DNA of 30,823 nucleotides. Source: a virus. Shown piece by piece: positions 1 through 7,399 of this stretch. Position 1 is the stretch's first letter. Every line of letters begins with the position of its first letter. The stretch spans positions 1-30,823 of IMG/VR virus record IMGVR_UViG_3300033183_000342, one strand, 5' to 3'. Made by a program: the position numbers and the translations under genes. A model generated the notes under the pieces. That model searched no databases. It was not told the origin of the DNA and saw only the letters and a list, made by a program, of their open reading frames with translations.

Positions 1-141
1 AATGGTCTTGACCTTTATGACATGGAGTTCATTCGTACTCATGGTCGTAGCGTAAAGGTTGTTAAAGAGTTCAACGATGTCTATGCAGAGGATCTCAAAG
101 ATCGCTTTGAAGATGGCACAGGACTCTACATTCGCTTCTAA
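1..141 (+). CDS. 3' end of an unknown protein (truncated by window edge)
   Basis: Frame 1 is open from the first base to a TAA at 139-141 and gives 46 residues ending GTGLYIRF. The sequence is charged, with a plausible codon pattern (for example a VKVVKEF stretch), and no start codon is needed inside the window. The next gene begins 10 bases downstream with its own ribosome-binding site, so the two are probably co-transcribed. The product is not recognised. Confidence 0.6.
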   Translation, partial: NGLDLYDMEFIRTHGRSVKVVKEFNDVYAEDLKDRFEDGTGLYIRF

Positions 142-151
142 GGATTACACC

Positions 152-520
152 ATGCTTAACGAGATGATTAAACAGCTTGAAATGCGAGTGGCAAGCCTTG
201 AAAAAGAAGCTAAAGGTAGTAAGATCCAAATCACCATACCTAGTGACTATGGATATGATTTTGAAGAGATCCCGCTCAAGAAGTTTGTGAAGCTCGCCAA
301 GGGTGGAAGGTTTGAGTTAAAGGATTATGGCGAGGGGATTGTCATTCTGACTAAGGAATACATTGATTGGCACAACAATGTTGATTGGGAAACCTACAAT
401 CAGTATGCAGAGGAAGATCAATTTAAGGGCATAGAGAGGTTCGAGGTGTCGCTCCAAGATATTTGTCGGGCATTACTTACTTCGGTAGGTGCTAAAGAAG
501 AATCAGCATACCTCTTTTAA
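152..520 (+). CDS. Unknown protein with N-terminal coiled-coil tag
   Basis: This is a 122-aa protein. The start at 152 was chosen because AAGGA sits 7-8 bases upstream and the preceding gene ends at 141; the longer open frame would overlap that gene. Residues 1-20 form a short amphipathic coiled coil (LEMRVASLEKEA) that matches the first residues of the products at 5804-6277 and 28091-28513. The rest is a compact acidic/aromatic domain (FVKLAKGG, DWHNNVDWETYNQY) that I do not recognise. Sharing only the N-terminus with otherwise unrelated proteins suggests the coil is a docking or targeting tag. That is an inference. Confidence 0.75.
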   Translation: MLNEMIKQLEMRVASLEKEAKGSKIQITIPSDYGYDFEEIPLKKFVKLAKGGRFELKDYGEGIVILTKEYIDWHNNVDWETYNQYAEEDQFKGIERFEVSLQDICRALLTSVGAKEESAYLF

Positions 521-534
521 CCTTTCGTCCGACC

Positions 535-984
535 CTAAGAGTCCAAGTGCTTGTAGTTCCAAGTACCGAGCTTTGAGGCCGTCTCCCCTGTCTCTTGCTC
601 TAGGAAGCGTGAAAGCTCACAGAGCCACCACCAGCCTTGCTTGTGGCGAGGGAGGGTAGCGTAGAGAGGGTCAAGGGTAGTGCGAGACTCCCATGCCTTA
701 CGAGCCTCAACACCGACTCGCTCATCAGTCATGGTGCGTACCTTCCCATAAGCCTCAACCACTTGAGACTCCTCCCAAGGGAGGACACAATACTTGAGGT
801 AGATCGCCTTGAAGCCCTCGTCCCCTGTACGGAGATGAGACTCAATCTGCCGTTGTGTTCGATGACCGTCTGCCCACACCGAGCGGTCATCTGACCACTC
901 GAATGTCCAGTCGTGGTTTGAGCAAAGAGCCTCAAACTCTTGGACGGTGATGGGTGTGGGGTTGAGTGGTACTGCGATGTTCAT
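535..984 (-). CDS. Hypothetical acidic phage protein
   Basis: This is a 149-aa protein whose ATG has AAAGGAG 8 bases upstream. It is rich in Trp and charged residues (WTFEWSDDRSVWADGH, GWWWLCELSRFLE). No membrane segment or catalytic motif is visible. It is transcribed alone on the minus strand, 38 bases downstream of a GTAACCCCTTA-type motif, so it belongs with the ligase-type regulatory class rather than the late genes. It ends 14 bases from the convergent gene at 152-520 without a clear terminator. Function unknown. Confidence 0.8.
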   Translation of the reverse strand: MNIAVPLNPTPITVQEFEALCSNHDWTFEWSDDRSVWADGHRTQRQIESHLRTGDEGFKAIYLKYCVLPWEESQVVEAYGKVRTMTDERVGVEARKAWESRTTLDPLYATLPRHKQGWWWLCELSRFLEQETGETASKLGTWNYKHLDS

Positions 985-1020
985 GGTGGGTTCTCCTTTC
1001 GGGAGAGAGTTGGGCTACAA

Positions 1021-1043
1021 TGATCTATATTTAAGGGGTTACA
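1021..1043 (-). promoter_or_regulatory. GTAACCCC-type promoter-like motif
   Basis: The minus strand reads TGTAACCCCTTAAATATAG, a close match to the motif found six more times in this window (consensus GTAACCCCTTATCTATA). It ends about 38 bases before the start codon at 984. A second, partial copy (GATCATTGTA) flanks it on each side. It has no -35/-10 layout with a 17-base spacer, so it may be read by a phage-specific factor or RNA polymerase. Confidence 0.6.
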
Positions 1044-1053
1044 ATGATCTATA

Positions 1054-1062
1054 TGGTATGAT
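1054..1062 (+). promoter_or_regulatory. Extended -10 promoter candidate
   Basis: The sequence TGGTATGAT (TG-n-TATGAT) lies about 29 bases upstream of the ATG at 1091. The longer string TATATGGTATGAT recurs at 27556-27568, again just upstream of a plus-strand gene. No good -35 is visible, as expected for an extended -10 site. Confidence 0.4.
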
Positions 1063-1090
1063 GCAAAAGCACAAATGAAAGGACACTCAC

Positions 1091-1387
1091 ATGAGCGATG
1101 ATATTAAGATAAAAGACATGGTTGATGCGATCCTAAACCCGAAGCCAGAAGGTTGGGATGATCGAACACAAGAGCAAGAAAACCAAGTTTGGGGTGAATT
1201 TAACTTCAAGCACATGAATGGAGATTTCTCACTCAAGCAAGAGGTTCTTCCAGAAGGATCTGCCATTGTCGATGGGTCGATCTCTGAAATAGCTATCGTT
1301 GATCTCAAGGGTAAGACATTCAAATTCCCTGGAAACTTTCGGATGGAAAGAGTCGGGGATAAGGTTAAGTTTGTCGCTGTTAAGTAA
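1091..1387 (+). CDS. Hypothetical protein (98 aa)
   Basis: This is a 98-aa soluble acidic protein. Its ATG follows AAAGGA by about 8 bases. The N-terminal half is charged (DDIKIKDMVDAILNPKPEGWDD) and the C-terminal half looks like a small beta-rich domain (GSAIVDGSISEIAIVDLKG, then KFPGNFRMERVGDKVKFVAVK). No family is recognised. It has its own extended -10 upstream. Its stop codon overlaps the start of the late-type motif that serves the next gene. Confidence 0.75.
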   Translation: MSDDIKIKDMVDAILNPKPEGWDDRTQEQENQVWGEFNFKHMNGDFSLKQEVLPEGSAIVDGSISEIAIVDLKGKTFKFPGNFRMERVGDKVKFVAVK

Positions 1388-1403
1388 TAGTCTATTTATG
1401 ATC
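1385..1403 (+). promoter_or_regulatory. Late-type promoter-like motif
   Basis: TAATAGTCTATTTATGATC matches the AT-rich motif also seen at 2962, 5743 and 7441 (plus strand) and at 26421, 27570 and 28551 (minus strand). It lies 38 bases upstream of the SWIM gene. The TATTTAT core recalls the TATAAATA late promoters of T4-like phages, but the whole motif is longer. Confidence 0.55.
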
Positions 1404-1434
1404 TAGCCTCTCTTAGCAACAATAGAGAGGTTAG
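1403..1434 (+). promoter_or_regulatory. Leader hairpin covering the ribosome-binding site
   Basis: CTAGCCTCTCT at 1403-1413 pairs with AGAGAGGTTAG at 1424-1434 (10 of 11 pairs, 10-base loop). The 3' arm contains AGAGAGG, the only plausible Shine-Dalgarno for the ATG at 1440. When folded, the hairpin should limit translation of the SWIM protein. It could also act as an RNA-end stabiliser directly after the promoter-like motif. Confidence 0.55.
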
Positions 1435-1439
1435 AAATC

Positions 1440-1814
1440 ATGCGTAGATCATCTGCATATCTTAATCAGATTACAAATGGACTCGACTCTAAAGTTAAGT
1501 CCAACGCTTCTTCTGTCAAAGCTGTCGTAAATGGCTTTGAGGAGAAGGTACTTAAAGAGCCTATCGAGTTTGAGGTAGGTGATTATGTAGTTACAGTTGA
1601 AGCTAAGGGAGAGAGATCAAACCCCGATCTCCACCTCACTTGCACTTGCAACTATTGGCAGTATCAAGGGCCAGAGTACCATGCAGTCCAAAACGATTAC
1701 TTGTTCGGTAAAGTGAGAGGTACAGCAGAACAACCCACTAAGAAAGACCCTAAAGGTACGCACAAAATATGCAAACACGCCTATGCGGTCTTAAGAGATT
1801 TCTTTGGAGCTTAA
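1440..1814 (+). CDS. SWIM zinc-finger protein
   Basis: This is a 124-aa protein. Residues about 68-117 carry a SWIM-type zinc site: CTCNYW (C-x-C), a 30-40 residue insert, then ICKHAYAVL (C-x-H). SWIM domains bind zinc and usually mediate DNA or protein contacts. The N-terminus (MRRSSAYLNQITNGLDSKV) is helical and starts with the same MRR..A pattern as the coiled-coil-tagged proteins. The gene is preceded by a late-type motif and an RBS hairpin and is followed after 3 bases by the FmdB-like gene, so it is probably expressed with virion genes. The specific role is unknown. Confidence 0.8.
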   Translation: MRRSSAYLNQITNGLDSKVKSNASSVKAVVNGFEEKVLKEPIEFEVGDYVVTVEAKGERSNPDLHLTCTCNYWQYQGPEYHAVQNDYLFGKVRGTAEQPTKKDPKGTHKICKHAYAVLRDFFGA

Positions 1815-1817
1815 ACC

Positions 1818-2222
1818 ATGCCCTTTTACACCTACCTTTGCAAAAACAATGACTGCACAAAGTTTGATCAAGAATACAACTGTCGTGTGCCTATGGATAG
1901 ACATGACGAACCTCAACCTTGTCCAGAGTGTGAGACTAAAAACAAAAAGGTTTTTAGACCAACTACCAACTTTATCCTCAAAGGTGACGGTTGGGCGGGG
2001 AAGAACCATCGCATCAAGAATCAGATGCGTGAGAAGAACAAGAGACTAGACGCACGAACTGCCGAGATGAAGCGTGATGCCCCTAATGTTACCCTTGCTC
2101 CCAATGTTGATGGTGAGCGTGTAGACTCTTGGGCTGAAGCTCAAAAGCTCGCCAAATCTAAGGGCAAGAGTACCGAGTCCTATGAGCCAATGATTGCTAA
2201 AGAGAAAGAGAGTAAGAAATGA
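1818..2222 (+). CDS. FmdB-type zinc-ribbon protein
   Basis: This is a 134-aa protein. Residues 1-60 match the FmdB-type zinc ribbon: MPFYTYLC....C, then PCPEC, then a VFRPTTNFILKGDGW end that is typical of the family. The C-terminal half is a charged, probably helical tail (KNQMREKNKRLDART, later AQKLAKSKGKSTE). FmdB ribbons were first called regulatory; in phages their partner is unknown. It sits between the SWIM gene (3-base gap) and a virion-like gene that it overlaps by ATGA, so translation is probably coupled. Confidence 0.8.
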   Translation: MPFYTYLCKNNDCTKFDQEYNCRVPMDRHDEPQPCPECETKNKKVFRPTTNFILKGDGWAGKNHRIKNQMREKNKRLDARTAEMKRDAPNVTLAPNVDGERVDSWAEAQKLAKSKGKSTESYEPMIAKEKESKK

Positions 2223-2947
2223 GTAGAGGCCGCTTAATACCGAGTCTTATCTATAGATCGAAAGGTCTTATAGACATGGTAGTACACAACGCAAATCTTA
2301 GAGGTATGGATCAGATTACTGTGTTTGGTGCATCTAACCTCAATGACGCATATAACAACCCTGTAGAGATGTTCTCTGTGCCTTATGATAAGACTTTTAG
2401 AAGCAAGTTTATCACACAGGCGAAACTAGGCGTTGAAGAGACACAGAGAGATCAAACTCGATTTGTGTTTAACCTTAATGAGTATTCAACCACATTCAAG
2501 GCAAACACTCCTCGCATCCCGACCGATGACGAGATGTTATATATCAGAGTCAGAGGTCGAATTCGTGCCACACAAGAGAACACAGACTTTGGACCAGTAG
2601 TGGGTGTCGTACCTTACGATTTCTTCTCCCTTACAGCACCCATCTTTACGACTATTGGGAACGCACCAAATCTAGGGGCGGCTAATGATATACCCGACAC
2701 GCTAAGTACAGGGGCGATTAACTTCCACCTCCCTAATTTTAGTCAGACCCTCAACATCCAAAACCTAGATAACCCTCAAGGTGGTTCTAACCTCTTCATC
2801 TCATTTAATCCAGGTATGTCGCCCTCGATCTTGAGACCAGGAGAGTCATTAACTTTAACATCGGGTGCTGTCGGAGAGTTCTTCTTAGCCGGTCAAACAG
2901 GAACACCTTTGTTCACTATTCGGTGTTCTGTCGTCAATAGAGGTTAA
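2219..2947 (+). CDS. Probable virion structural protein
   Basis: This is a 242-aa protein that starts at an ATGA overlap with the FmdB-like gene. It is rich in beta-forming and Gly/Asn/Pro segments (GPVVGVVPYDFFSL, NIQNLDNPQGGSNLFISFNPG, LRPGESLTLTSGAVGEFFLAG), the style of a jelly-roll or fibre-like virion protein. It has no signal peptide or enzymatic motif. It is followed directly by the three-paralogue array. The structural role is inferred from composition and position only. Confidence 0.7.
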   Translation: MSRGRLIPSLIYRSKGLIDMVVHNANLRGMDQITVFGASNLNDAYNNPVEMFSVPYDKTFRSKFITQAKLGVEETQRDQTRFVFNLNEYSTTFKANTPRIPTDDEMLYIRVRGRIRATQENTDFGPVVGVVPYDFFSLTAPIFTTIGNAPNLGAANDIPDTLSTGAINFHLPNFSQTLNIQNLDNPQGGSNLFISFNPGMSPSILRPGESLTLTSGAVGEFFLAGQTGTPLFTIRCSVVNRG

Positions 2948-2961
2948 ATAGCAGTCCGACT

Positions 2962-2982
2962 CTTTAATAGTCTATTTATATT
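2962..2982 (+). promoter_or_regulatory. Late-type promoter-like motif
   Basis: CTTTAATAGTCTATTTATAT lies 45 bases upstream of the first paralogue at 3027. It is the best plus-strand copy of the late-type motif. Just downstream a short hairpin is possible (TTTCA..TGAAA), followed by an open AAGGAG ribosome-binding site. Confidence 0.6.
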
Positions 2983-3026
2983 TCATCTGTATATAGGTGA
3001 AACCCTAACTATTAAGGAGAAAGACT

Positions 3027-3761
3027 ATGCCTTTCATTCTCGCACGAAGGTCTGAGATCCAAAACGGATCTATTCAGATCACTGACCTTTTCCCCAATGC
3101 CACTCAGTCAAACCCTGGCATTGATCCTCGCCCACAAGGACCGTTCTATGTTCGTGTTCCGAACATCGGATCATCGGGGCAGACTCGTCCTTTCATCAAG
3201 ACCAATGCAGATGGTTCTCTTGAGTTCTTGAAAAGATGCAATGGTCTAGTTGCTTACCTCATCGCTCATGTTGAAGTTGATCCAGGTGGTAATGGTAATG
3301 ACGGTCCAGCTTTTACTGTTGTTCAAGCAGAAGAAGTTGCTGATCGTATCCTCGCTCGTGTTCGAGCAGGTGGGACTGTTACTCTCGCTAATGTAAACGC
3401 TGACCTCACAGCAGTTGCTGGTGGAGCTACTGACCTCGATGGAGCGGCAGGAAACTCAAACTCTACAGGATCACTTGTAGAAGTCCTCGCTATCCTTGCA
3501 GGTGAAGATTACATCATCAACGGTGGTGTTGCTATTCAGACTGCTGGTGGTGTCTTTGCCCCTGTCATCGCTCCTGGTACTCTTGGCACAACCATGAGAA
3601 CTCTTGTTCCCCAAGATAGCTCTTGGAAGATTTCTTTCTCCGAGGGTGTACTCTCAGGTCTTGTCGGTGCTCAGAACGCTAACCTTGCTTTTGCAGGTGT
3701 TAAGTCTGCTACCCCTCTACTTACCGTCTACAATGATGACGGTACAATCTACGCAGGATAA
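3027..3761 (+). CDS. Tandem virion-type paralogue 1 of 3
   Basis: This is a 244-aa protein, first of three neighbouring paralogues. The shared N-terminal signature is ITDLFPNATQSNPGIDP followed by QGPFYVRV; the middle has a helical segment (AEEVADRILARVRAG) and Gly/Ala-rich turns; the C-terminus is SSWKISFSEGVLSGL then LLTVYNDDGT. It has no signal peptide. The clean AAGGAG site, late-type motif and tandem copies suggest an abundant virion component such as a decoration, collar or fibre subunit. The copies are divergent, so they may form a hetero-oligomer. The fold is not recognised. Confidence 0.75.
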   Translation: MPFILARRSEIQNGSIQITDLFPNATQSNPGIDPRPQGPFYVRVPNIGSSGQTRPFIKTNADGSLEFLKRCNGLVAYLIAHVEVDPGGNGNDGPAFTVVQAEEVADRILARVRAGGTVTLANVNADLTAVAGGATDLDGAAGNSNSTGSLVEVLAILAGEDYIINGGVAIQTAGGVFAPVIAPGTLGTTMRTLVPQDSSWKISFSEGVLSGLVGAQNANLAFAGVKSATPLLTVYNDDGTIYAG

Positions 3762-3774
3762 TAGGAGATAAACC

Positions 3775-4494
3775 ATGCCATTTCTTATCGCTAATAAAGT
3801 TCTTAACTCGGTTGCTGGTGAGCGTCAACATCGTGTTGCTGTTCAGATCACCGATCTGTTCCCTCACAAGACTCAATCAAGTGCTGTTTACACTCCTAAC
3901 TTCCAAGGACCACAGTACCTCTACGCACATGGTCGTGATGTGACCGAAGATGTTGCCACACAGCTTCGTGGAAATAACGATGTTGAGACTGACGCAGAGT
4001 ATCAAGGTCTAGCGGCTTACCTTCTTGGCACTATTGAGTCAGCGGCTGGTGGTGCTACTGCTGTTGCTGACGCAAGCAACATGGCTACACAGATCATCGC
4101 TCGTACTCGGAGTGGTCAAAGCCTTACAGCAGAAGACATCAATGCCATCATTAACGGTGTTGATGCTGGTGCTGGTCTAAGTAACGGGGATTCCTTTGCA
4201 ACTGTATTAGAAATCTTGCAGATCGTTTCGGGTTACAAGGTTTTCACCTTGCCTGCTAACACTCGTGTGGAGACAGCCGCAGGTGCATTTACCGAAGCTG
4301 ATCTTGCGGCACCTGTAGCCAATGGGTTCTCTGACCCAGCAGATGCGAGTAGCTTGTTTAACAAGTTCTATGATTCCTTCTATATCTCTGCTCGTAAGGG
4401 TCAGCTCAAGAAGGCTCAAACCGCTGTGGACTCAGACGGCAACCCAGACCCAATCGTTGTTTGCTATGCAGACGATGGTTCACTCATTCAATAA
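3775..4494 (+). CDS. Tandem virion-type paralogue 2 of 3
   Basis: This is a 239-aa protein starting 13 bases after paralogue 1 with its own GGAG site. It keeps the signature VQITDLFPHKTQSS then FQGPQYLYA, the helical ATQIIARTRSGQSLTAEDINAI region, and the ending SFYISARKGQLKKA then VVCYADDGS. It differs by a longer insert after the first strand (GRDVTEDVATQLRGNND). No base composition change against its neighbours is obvious. It is translated in series with paralogues 1 and 3. Confidence 0.75.
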   Translation: MPFLIANKVLNSVAGERQHRVAVQITDLFPHKTQSSAVYTPNFQGPQYLYAHGRDVTEDVATQLRGNNDVETDAEYQGLAAYLLGTIESAAGGATAVADASNMATQIIARTRSGQSLTAEDINAIINGVDAGAGLSNGDSFATVLEILQIVSGYKVFTLPANTRVETAAGAFTEADLAAPVANGFSDPADASSLFNKFYDSFYISARKGQLKKAQTAVDSDGNPDPIVVCYADDGSLIQ

Positions 4495-4506
4495 GGAGAT
4501 TAACTC

Positions 4507-5184
4507 ATGGCTAGTCCAGTAATTTGTATTCGTGATACAGCTATTTCAAATGGTCAACTCATCGTTAAAGATATGTGGCCTAACAGATCACAGGCGAACC
4601 CTGTAGTTGACCCTGCACCACAAGGTCCTCGCTACCTTCGTGTTGTAGAGACACCTACCCTACCTGTACTTAATGGTACTGTAGTTTCTCGCACTGTAAG
4701 TGGTCTTGCCGCTTATTGCTTGGTCACTTTTGACCAAGGTGCTTTAGGTGCAAACATCACACCTGCCGAGTCTGTTCTTATTGCAGAGGCTTTGATTTCC
4801 GAGATGAGAGCAGGCAACGATCTTGAAGTTGGCGACATCAACCCAATCATCACAGCTTTACCAGGTCTTGCAGGTACAGGCATTGGTCTTGGAGCTTCAA
4901 CTGCTACTGTAAATAACATCCTTCAGATTCTTGGTGGTGCTACCTTTACAGTACCAGCAGGTTATGACCTTGAGGACAATGTTAACAACCCACAGTGGCT
5001 CTCTGTTGAAGATCAAGCATCTAGCTTTAGTGCTTTCTTCAACCCAATCGTTGAAGAGGATTCTAGCTTTTGGATTTCTCTCGCACAGGGTGATCTCCTC
5101 GGACTTAAGAGCAGTCGAGTAGTTGATAATGTTACTCTTGATCCTTATGTGGTAGTATATGATGGTGCAGGCGTTGCACAATAA
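4507..5184 (+). CDS. Tandem virion-type paralogue 3 of 3
   Basis: This is a 225-aa protein, the shortest and most divergent copy. The signature is IVKDMWPNRSQANPVVDP then QGPRYLRV; the helical region is LIAEALISEMRAGNDLEVGDIN; the end is SSFWISLAQGDLLGL then YVVVYDGAG. It starts 12 bases after paralogue 2, downstream of AAGGAG. With the other two it forms a gene array of almost equal lengths, consistent with repeated duplication followed by specialisation. Confidence 0.75.
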   Translation: MASPVICIRDTAISNGQLIVKDMWPNRSQANPVVDPAPQGPRYLRVVETPTLPVLNGTVVSRTVSGLAAYCLVTFDQGALGANITPAESVLIAEALISEMRAGNDLEVGDINPIITALPGLAGTGIGLGASTATVNNILQILGGATFTVPAGYDLEDNVNNPQWLSVEDQASSFSAFFNPIVEEDSSFWISLAQGDLLGLKSSRVVDNVTLDPYVVVYDGAGVAQ

Positions 5185-5212
5185 TCATAAACTCAATAGG
5201 AGATGAGATAAG

Positions 5213-5434
5213 GTGAAGATCGCCCTTTCAGATAAAAAAGTTCTCGGTGCTTTCTTAAAGCGTTCCTCTTTCGAGGGGCGTGTACTTACCACAGACGGTG
5301 ATGAACTAAGAGGTACATGGGGTGATCGACCCCTTATCGCTAAATGGGATAAGAAAGATAAGCTCATTCAAATCCCCTCAAGCGATAAGGGTGTTCGTAA
5401 AGCACAGACAGCTTTATCCTCTCTTTTAGAGTAG
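5213..5434 (+). CDS. Small basic hypothetical protein (GTG start)
   Basis: This is a 73-aa protein that begins at GTG 5213, with AGGAG about 10 bases upstream. An ATG between them runs into an immediate stop. The sequence is basic and beta-rich (GRVLTTDGDELRGTWGDRPLIAKWDKKDKLIQI), suggesting a small SH3- or Tudor-like barrel. It closes the paralogue operon and is followed at once by a perfect 9-bp stem-loop. Function unknown. Confidence 0.65.
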   Translation: MKIALSDKKVLGAFLKRSSFEGRVLTTDGDELRGTWGDRPLIAKWDKKDKLIQIPSSDKGVRKAQTALSSLLE

Positions 5435-5435
5435 T

Positions 5436-5479
5436 CTTTGGTATCATAGGGTTGCGTTAAATCACCCTTAATACCAAAG
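5436..5479 (+). promoter_or_regulatory. Intergenic stem-loop over the next ribosome-binding site
   Basis: CTTTGGTAT at 5436-5444 pairs perfectly with ATACCAAAG at 5471-5479. An inner GGGT/ACCC pair lies inside. There is no U-run, so it is a poor intrinsic terminator. The 3' arm and the following G contain AAAGG, the likely Shine-Dalgarno for the ATG at 5489, so folding would restrict that gene's translation. The 5' arm also contains TGGTATCAT, a possible extended -10 box. Confidence 0.5.
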
Positions 5480-5488
5480 GCGTACACT

Positions 5489-5749
5489 ATGGATACCGAT
5501 ATAAAGCCAGAACCTCTTTACAAGACTTCTGATCTATACTTTGCGGCTTACTTAAAGACCACAGGTATGGAGCTATTAAAAACAGAGCTTGAGGGGCGTA
5601 AAGTGATCTTCGTCTTTGAAAAGCACCACACATTCAAAGACCTTAAAAGAGAATACTTTAATCGTACCTCAAGAGTACCAGCTCTGACCTTTGTAGATGA
5701 GATAAGATCAATGAAATCTCTGACTTATATGGCGAAAGAAGATTTTTAA
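5489..5749 (+). CDS. DUF5659-like protein
   Basis: This is an 86-aa protein. The opening LYKTSDLYFAAYLKTTGMELL matches the pattern I associate with DUF5659 (a Y-x-T-x-DLYLAAYL type start). It is followed by a basic strand (GRKVIFVFEKHHTFKDLKREYF) and a short helical end. DUF5659 proteins are small phage and bacterial proteins of unknown function. The gene follows the 5436-5479 stem-loop and ends at a late-type motif that serves the next gene. Confidence 0.7.
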   Translation: MDTDIKPEPLYKTSDLYFAAYLKTTGMELLKTELEGRKVIFVFEKHHTFKDLKREYFNRTSRVPALTFVDEIRSMKSLTYMAKEDF

Positions 5750-5763
5750 TAACTTATTTATAC
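5743..5763 (+). promoter_or_regulatory. Late-type promoter-like motif
   Basis: TTTTTAATAACTTATTTATA begins inside the end of the DUF5659-like gene and lies about 40 bases upstream of the ATG at 5804. The same spelling (TTTAATAACTTATTTATA) recurs at 7443-7460. Confidence 0.55.
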
Positions 5764-5772
5764 TTAATCTTA

Positions 5773-5792
5773 TTGTGTCCATATTCACACAA
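5773..5792 (+). promoter_or_regulatory. Leader hairpin next to the ribosome-binding site
   Basis: TTGTGT at 5773-5778 pairs with ACACAA at 5787-5792 around an 8-base loop. The AAAGGAG site of the 5804 gene starts at 5791, so the stem abuts and slightly covers it. Confidence 0.4.
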
Positions 5793-5803
5793 AGGAGATT
5801 GCT

Positions 5804-6277
5804 ATGAGAAGATTAGCATCAGAAGTTATTCGTGAGCTTGAAGCTCGTGTGGCTCGCCTTGAGAGGCAAGCACCCTCAAATCGTAGTGCCTCAAGTCGCT
5901 ATGCAGACCCCTTCTTAGCTGAACTACAAGCCGACATTGATGCTGGTATGTTCATGGCTGATGACATAGTAGCAGGGAGAAATCCTTGGGGTGGGGACAG
6001 CAAAAACCAAAACGATTATAACAGCCCACCTGCTCCCAAGAACCAAGCAGACTGCTACACCAAAGATAACCTTGAAGGTCTTGGCAAGCCTGGTGATGGT
6101 GTGACTTGCTACCGACTCCACCATGAGTACGGAGAAGCAAATTCAGGAAAACCAGGTTCTCCCGAAAGAGCTAAGTACAATAAAAAGTATCGTGAAAACT
6201 TCATGGACTCACCCACTTACAAGAGAAAAATCTGCCCAAAGCCAGGTGGCGGAAGAGGTCCTTGCAATCGTAAGTAA
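5804..6277 (+). CDS. Coiled-coil-tagged protein with Cys/Pro/Gly-rich tail
   Basis: This is a 157-aa protein. Residues 1-22 (MRRLASEVIRELEARVARLE) are an amphipathic coiled coil nearly identical to the start of the 28091-28513 product and similar to that of 152-520. The remainder differs: DPFLAELQADIDAGMF, a polar NPWGGDSKNQND linker, and a C-terminal domain with four Cys (DCYTKD, VTCYRLHHEYGE, KICPKP, GPCNRK) that may bind metal or form disulfides. A late-type motif, a leader hairpin and a strong AAAGGAG precede it. It is probably a virion or late accessory protein; its function is unknown. Confidence 0.75.
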   Translation: MRRLASEVIRELEARVARLERQAPSNRSASSRYADPFLAELQADIDAGMFMADDIVAGRNPWGGDSKNQNDYNSPPAPKNQADCYTKDNLEGLGKPGDGVTCYRLHHEYGEANSGKPGSPERAKYNKKYRENFMDSPTYKRKICPKPGGGRGPCNRK

Positions 6278-6673
6278 TCAGCGATGGAGTGTGTAGATTT
6301 CTACATCAACCTCTCCATTACCATGAGATGCCTTCCGAATAGAATACTGGGTTAACCTAAGTTTATCCCACTCGTATAAAACCTCTTCGGTAGGTATCTT
6401 CATTTGATACCCTCGCTCAAAGTCAAAGGTGCTCACCTTTACTAAGCGATGGATCTTATCATAAGAGCACTTGTAGATTTGAGCCACTGGCACAATATGC
6501 TTGATCTCGGTCTTAGTGTGCTTGACTTGTCTTATAGGCCACACACAGCCTTTTGACAAAGGTATGTTCCATAAAGCTACCTTATATTTAGGTGCGTTAT
6601 TCTTCGTTAGAAAGAATAACATAGACATCAAAAGCAACATCATAACTGCAAAGACTGCATTCTGGTTCTTCAT
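6278..6673 (-). CDS. Small membrane-anchored protein
   Basis: This is a 131-aa protein. Residues about 6-24 (AVFAVMMLLLMSMLFFL) form one membrane helix or an uncleaved signal anchor. The rest is a soluble basic domain (GCVWPIRQVKHTKTEIKHI, IHRLVKVSTFDFERGYQMKI). Its ATG overlaps the stop of the upstream gene (ATGA), so the two are translationally coupled and probably act together at the envelope. An AAGG site precedes the start. It is not a recognisable spanin or holin. Confidence 0.7.
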   Translation of the reverse strand: MKNQNAVFAVMMLLLMSMLFFLTKNNAPKYKVALWNIPLSKGCVWPIRQVKHTKTEIKHIVPVAQIYKCSYDKIHRLVKVSTFDFERGYQMKIPTEEVLYEWDKLRLTQYSIRKASHGNGEVDVEIYTLHR

Positions 6674-7368
6674 TGACCTACCTTAAAAAGATAATAAGAG
6701 GGTGATCTACAACCCTCCTCATAAGAAATCTGTATCTCACCCTCATAATCATAAGAGACAGTAGGAATAAGCCATACAAAGTGAGTTAAAGCAACATCTA
6801 CATAACCACTCGTTTGCTTACTCAGCTTGAAGAAAGCCAGCTTCATTGAAGCCTGTGTTTCCCAAGACTCTATGTCTGTCGCTGTGGACTCGGATGTCCT
6901 AATAATATCGTAGTTCGCCACTTTTGAGATATTGGTCAGTCGATAAAGTCTGCCTTTAGGTATGAGTGTGTTCGGCAAGAAAGTAAATCCGCCAAAGTTC
7001 ACATCATAAAGCCAGTAAGTATTCATTGTTGAACAAAACTCGGCTGAAGATGCCTCTCTCAAGTCAGAAAGCATAGCTCGGTAAAGCCTTTTGTACTCCT
7101 CTGTCCTTGAGAACACCTTTCTTTTCAAAGGTGTGTTGTAGACCCTTCGTATGTCGGGTCGGTAGTCGAAAAGATTTTTGGACACAAGACCTTGAAGGAC
7201 AAGCGAGAGACAAAGACCGTCACCAAACTTACAGGTAGGTGCATACTTATAGTACGAGGTCTGACAAGACGATGTGGCATTTAACACTTCAACATCTTCT
7301 GCACACTCTAGTGCATAGGCTGAAACGCTCGTTAAAAGGAAGATAAAAGAAAACAAGTAGTGAACCAT
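6670..7368 (-). CDS. Secreted or periplasmic protein with signal peptide
   Basis: This is a 232-aa protein read from ATG 7368, which has GGAG at a good distance. The longer frame from 7401 would put extra residues before the signal. Residues 1-20 (MVHYLFSFIFLLTSVSAYA) are a typical SPase I signal with A-Y-A before the cut. The mature part has several Cys (LECAEDVEV, SSCQTSYY, PTCKFGDGLCLSL) and aromatic-rich strands, suggesting a disulfide-bonded exported protein. It is coupled with the membrane protein downstream. A TATAAT box lies about 32 bases upstream. Confidence 0.75.
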   Translation of the reverse strand: MVHYLFSFIFLLTSVSAYALECAEDVEVLNATSSCQTSYYKYAPTCKFGDGLCLSLVLQGLVSKNLFDYRPDIRRVYNTPLKRKVFSRTEEYKRLYRAMLSDLREASSAEFCSTMNTYWLYDVNFGGFTFLPNTLIPKGRLYRLTNISKVANYDIIRTSESTATDIESWETQASMKLAFFKLSKQTSGYVDVALTHFVWLIPTVSYDYEGEIQISYEEGCRSPSYYLFKVGQ

Positions 7369-7399
7369 AAGTAGCTCCGTAAAAGATTGAACTATGTAC

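Noticed and set aside
637-894. Plus-strand frames opposite the 535-984 gene
   Set aside because: No ribosome-binding site and shadow-type composition.
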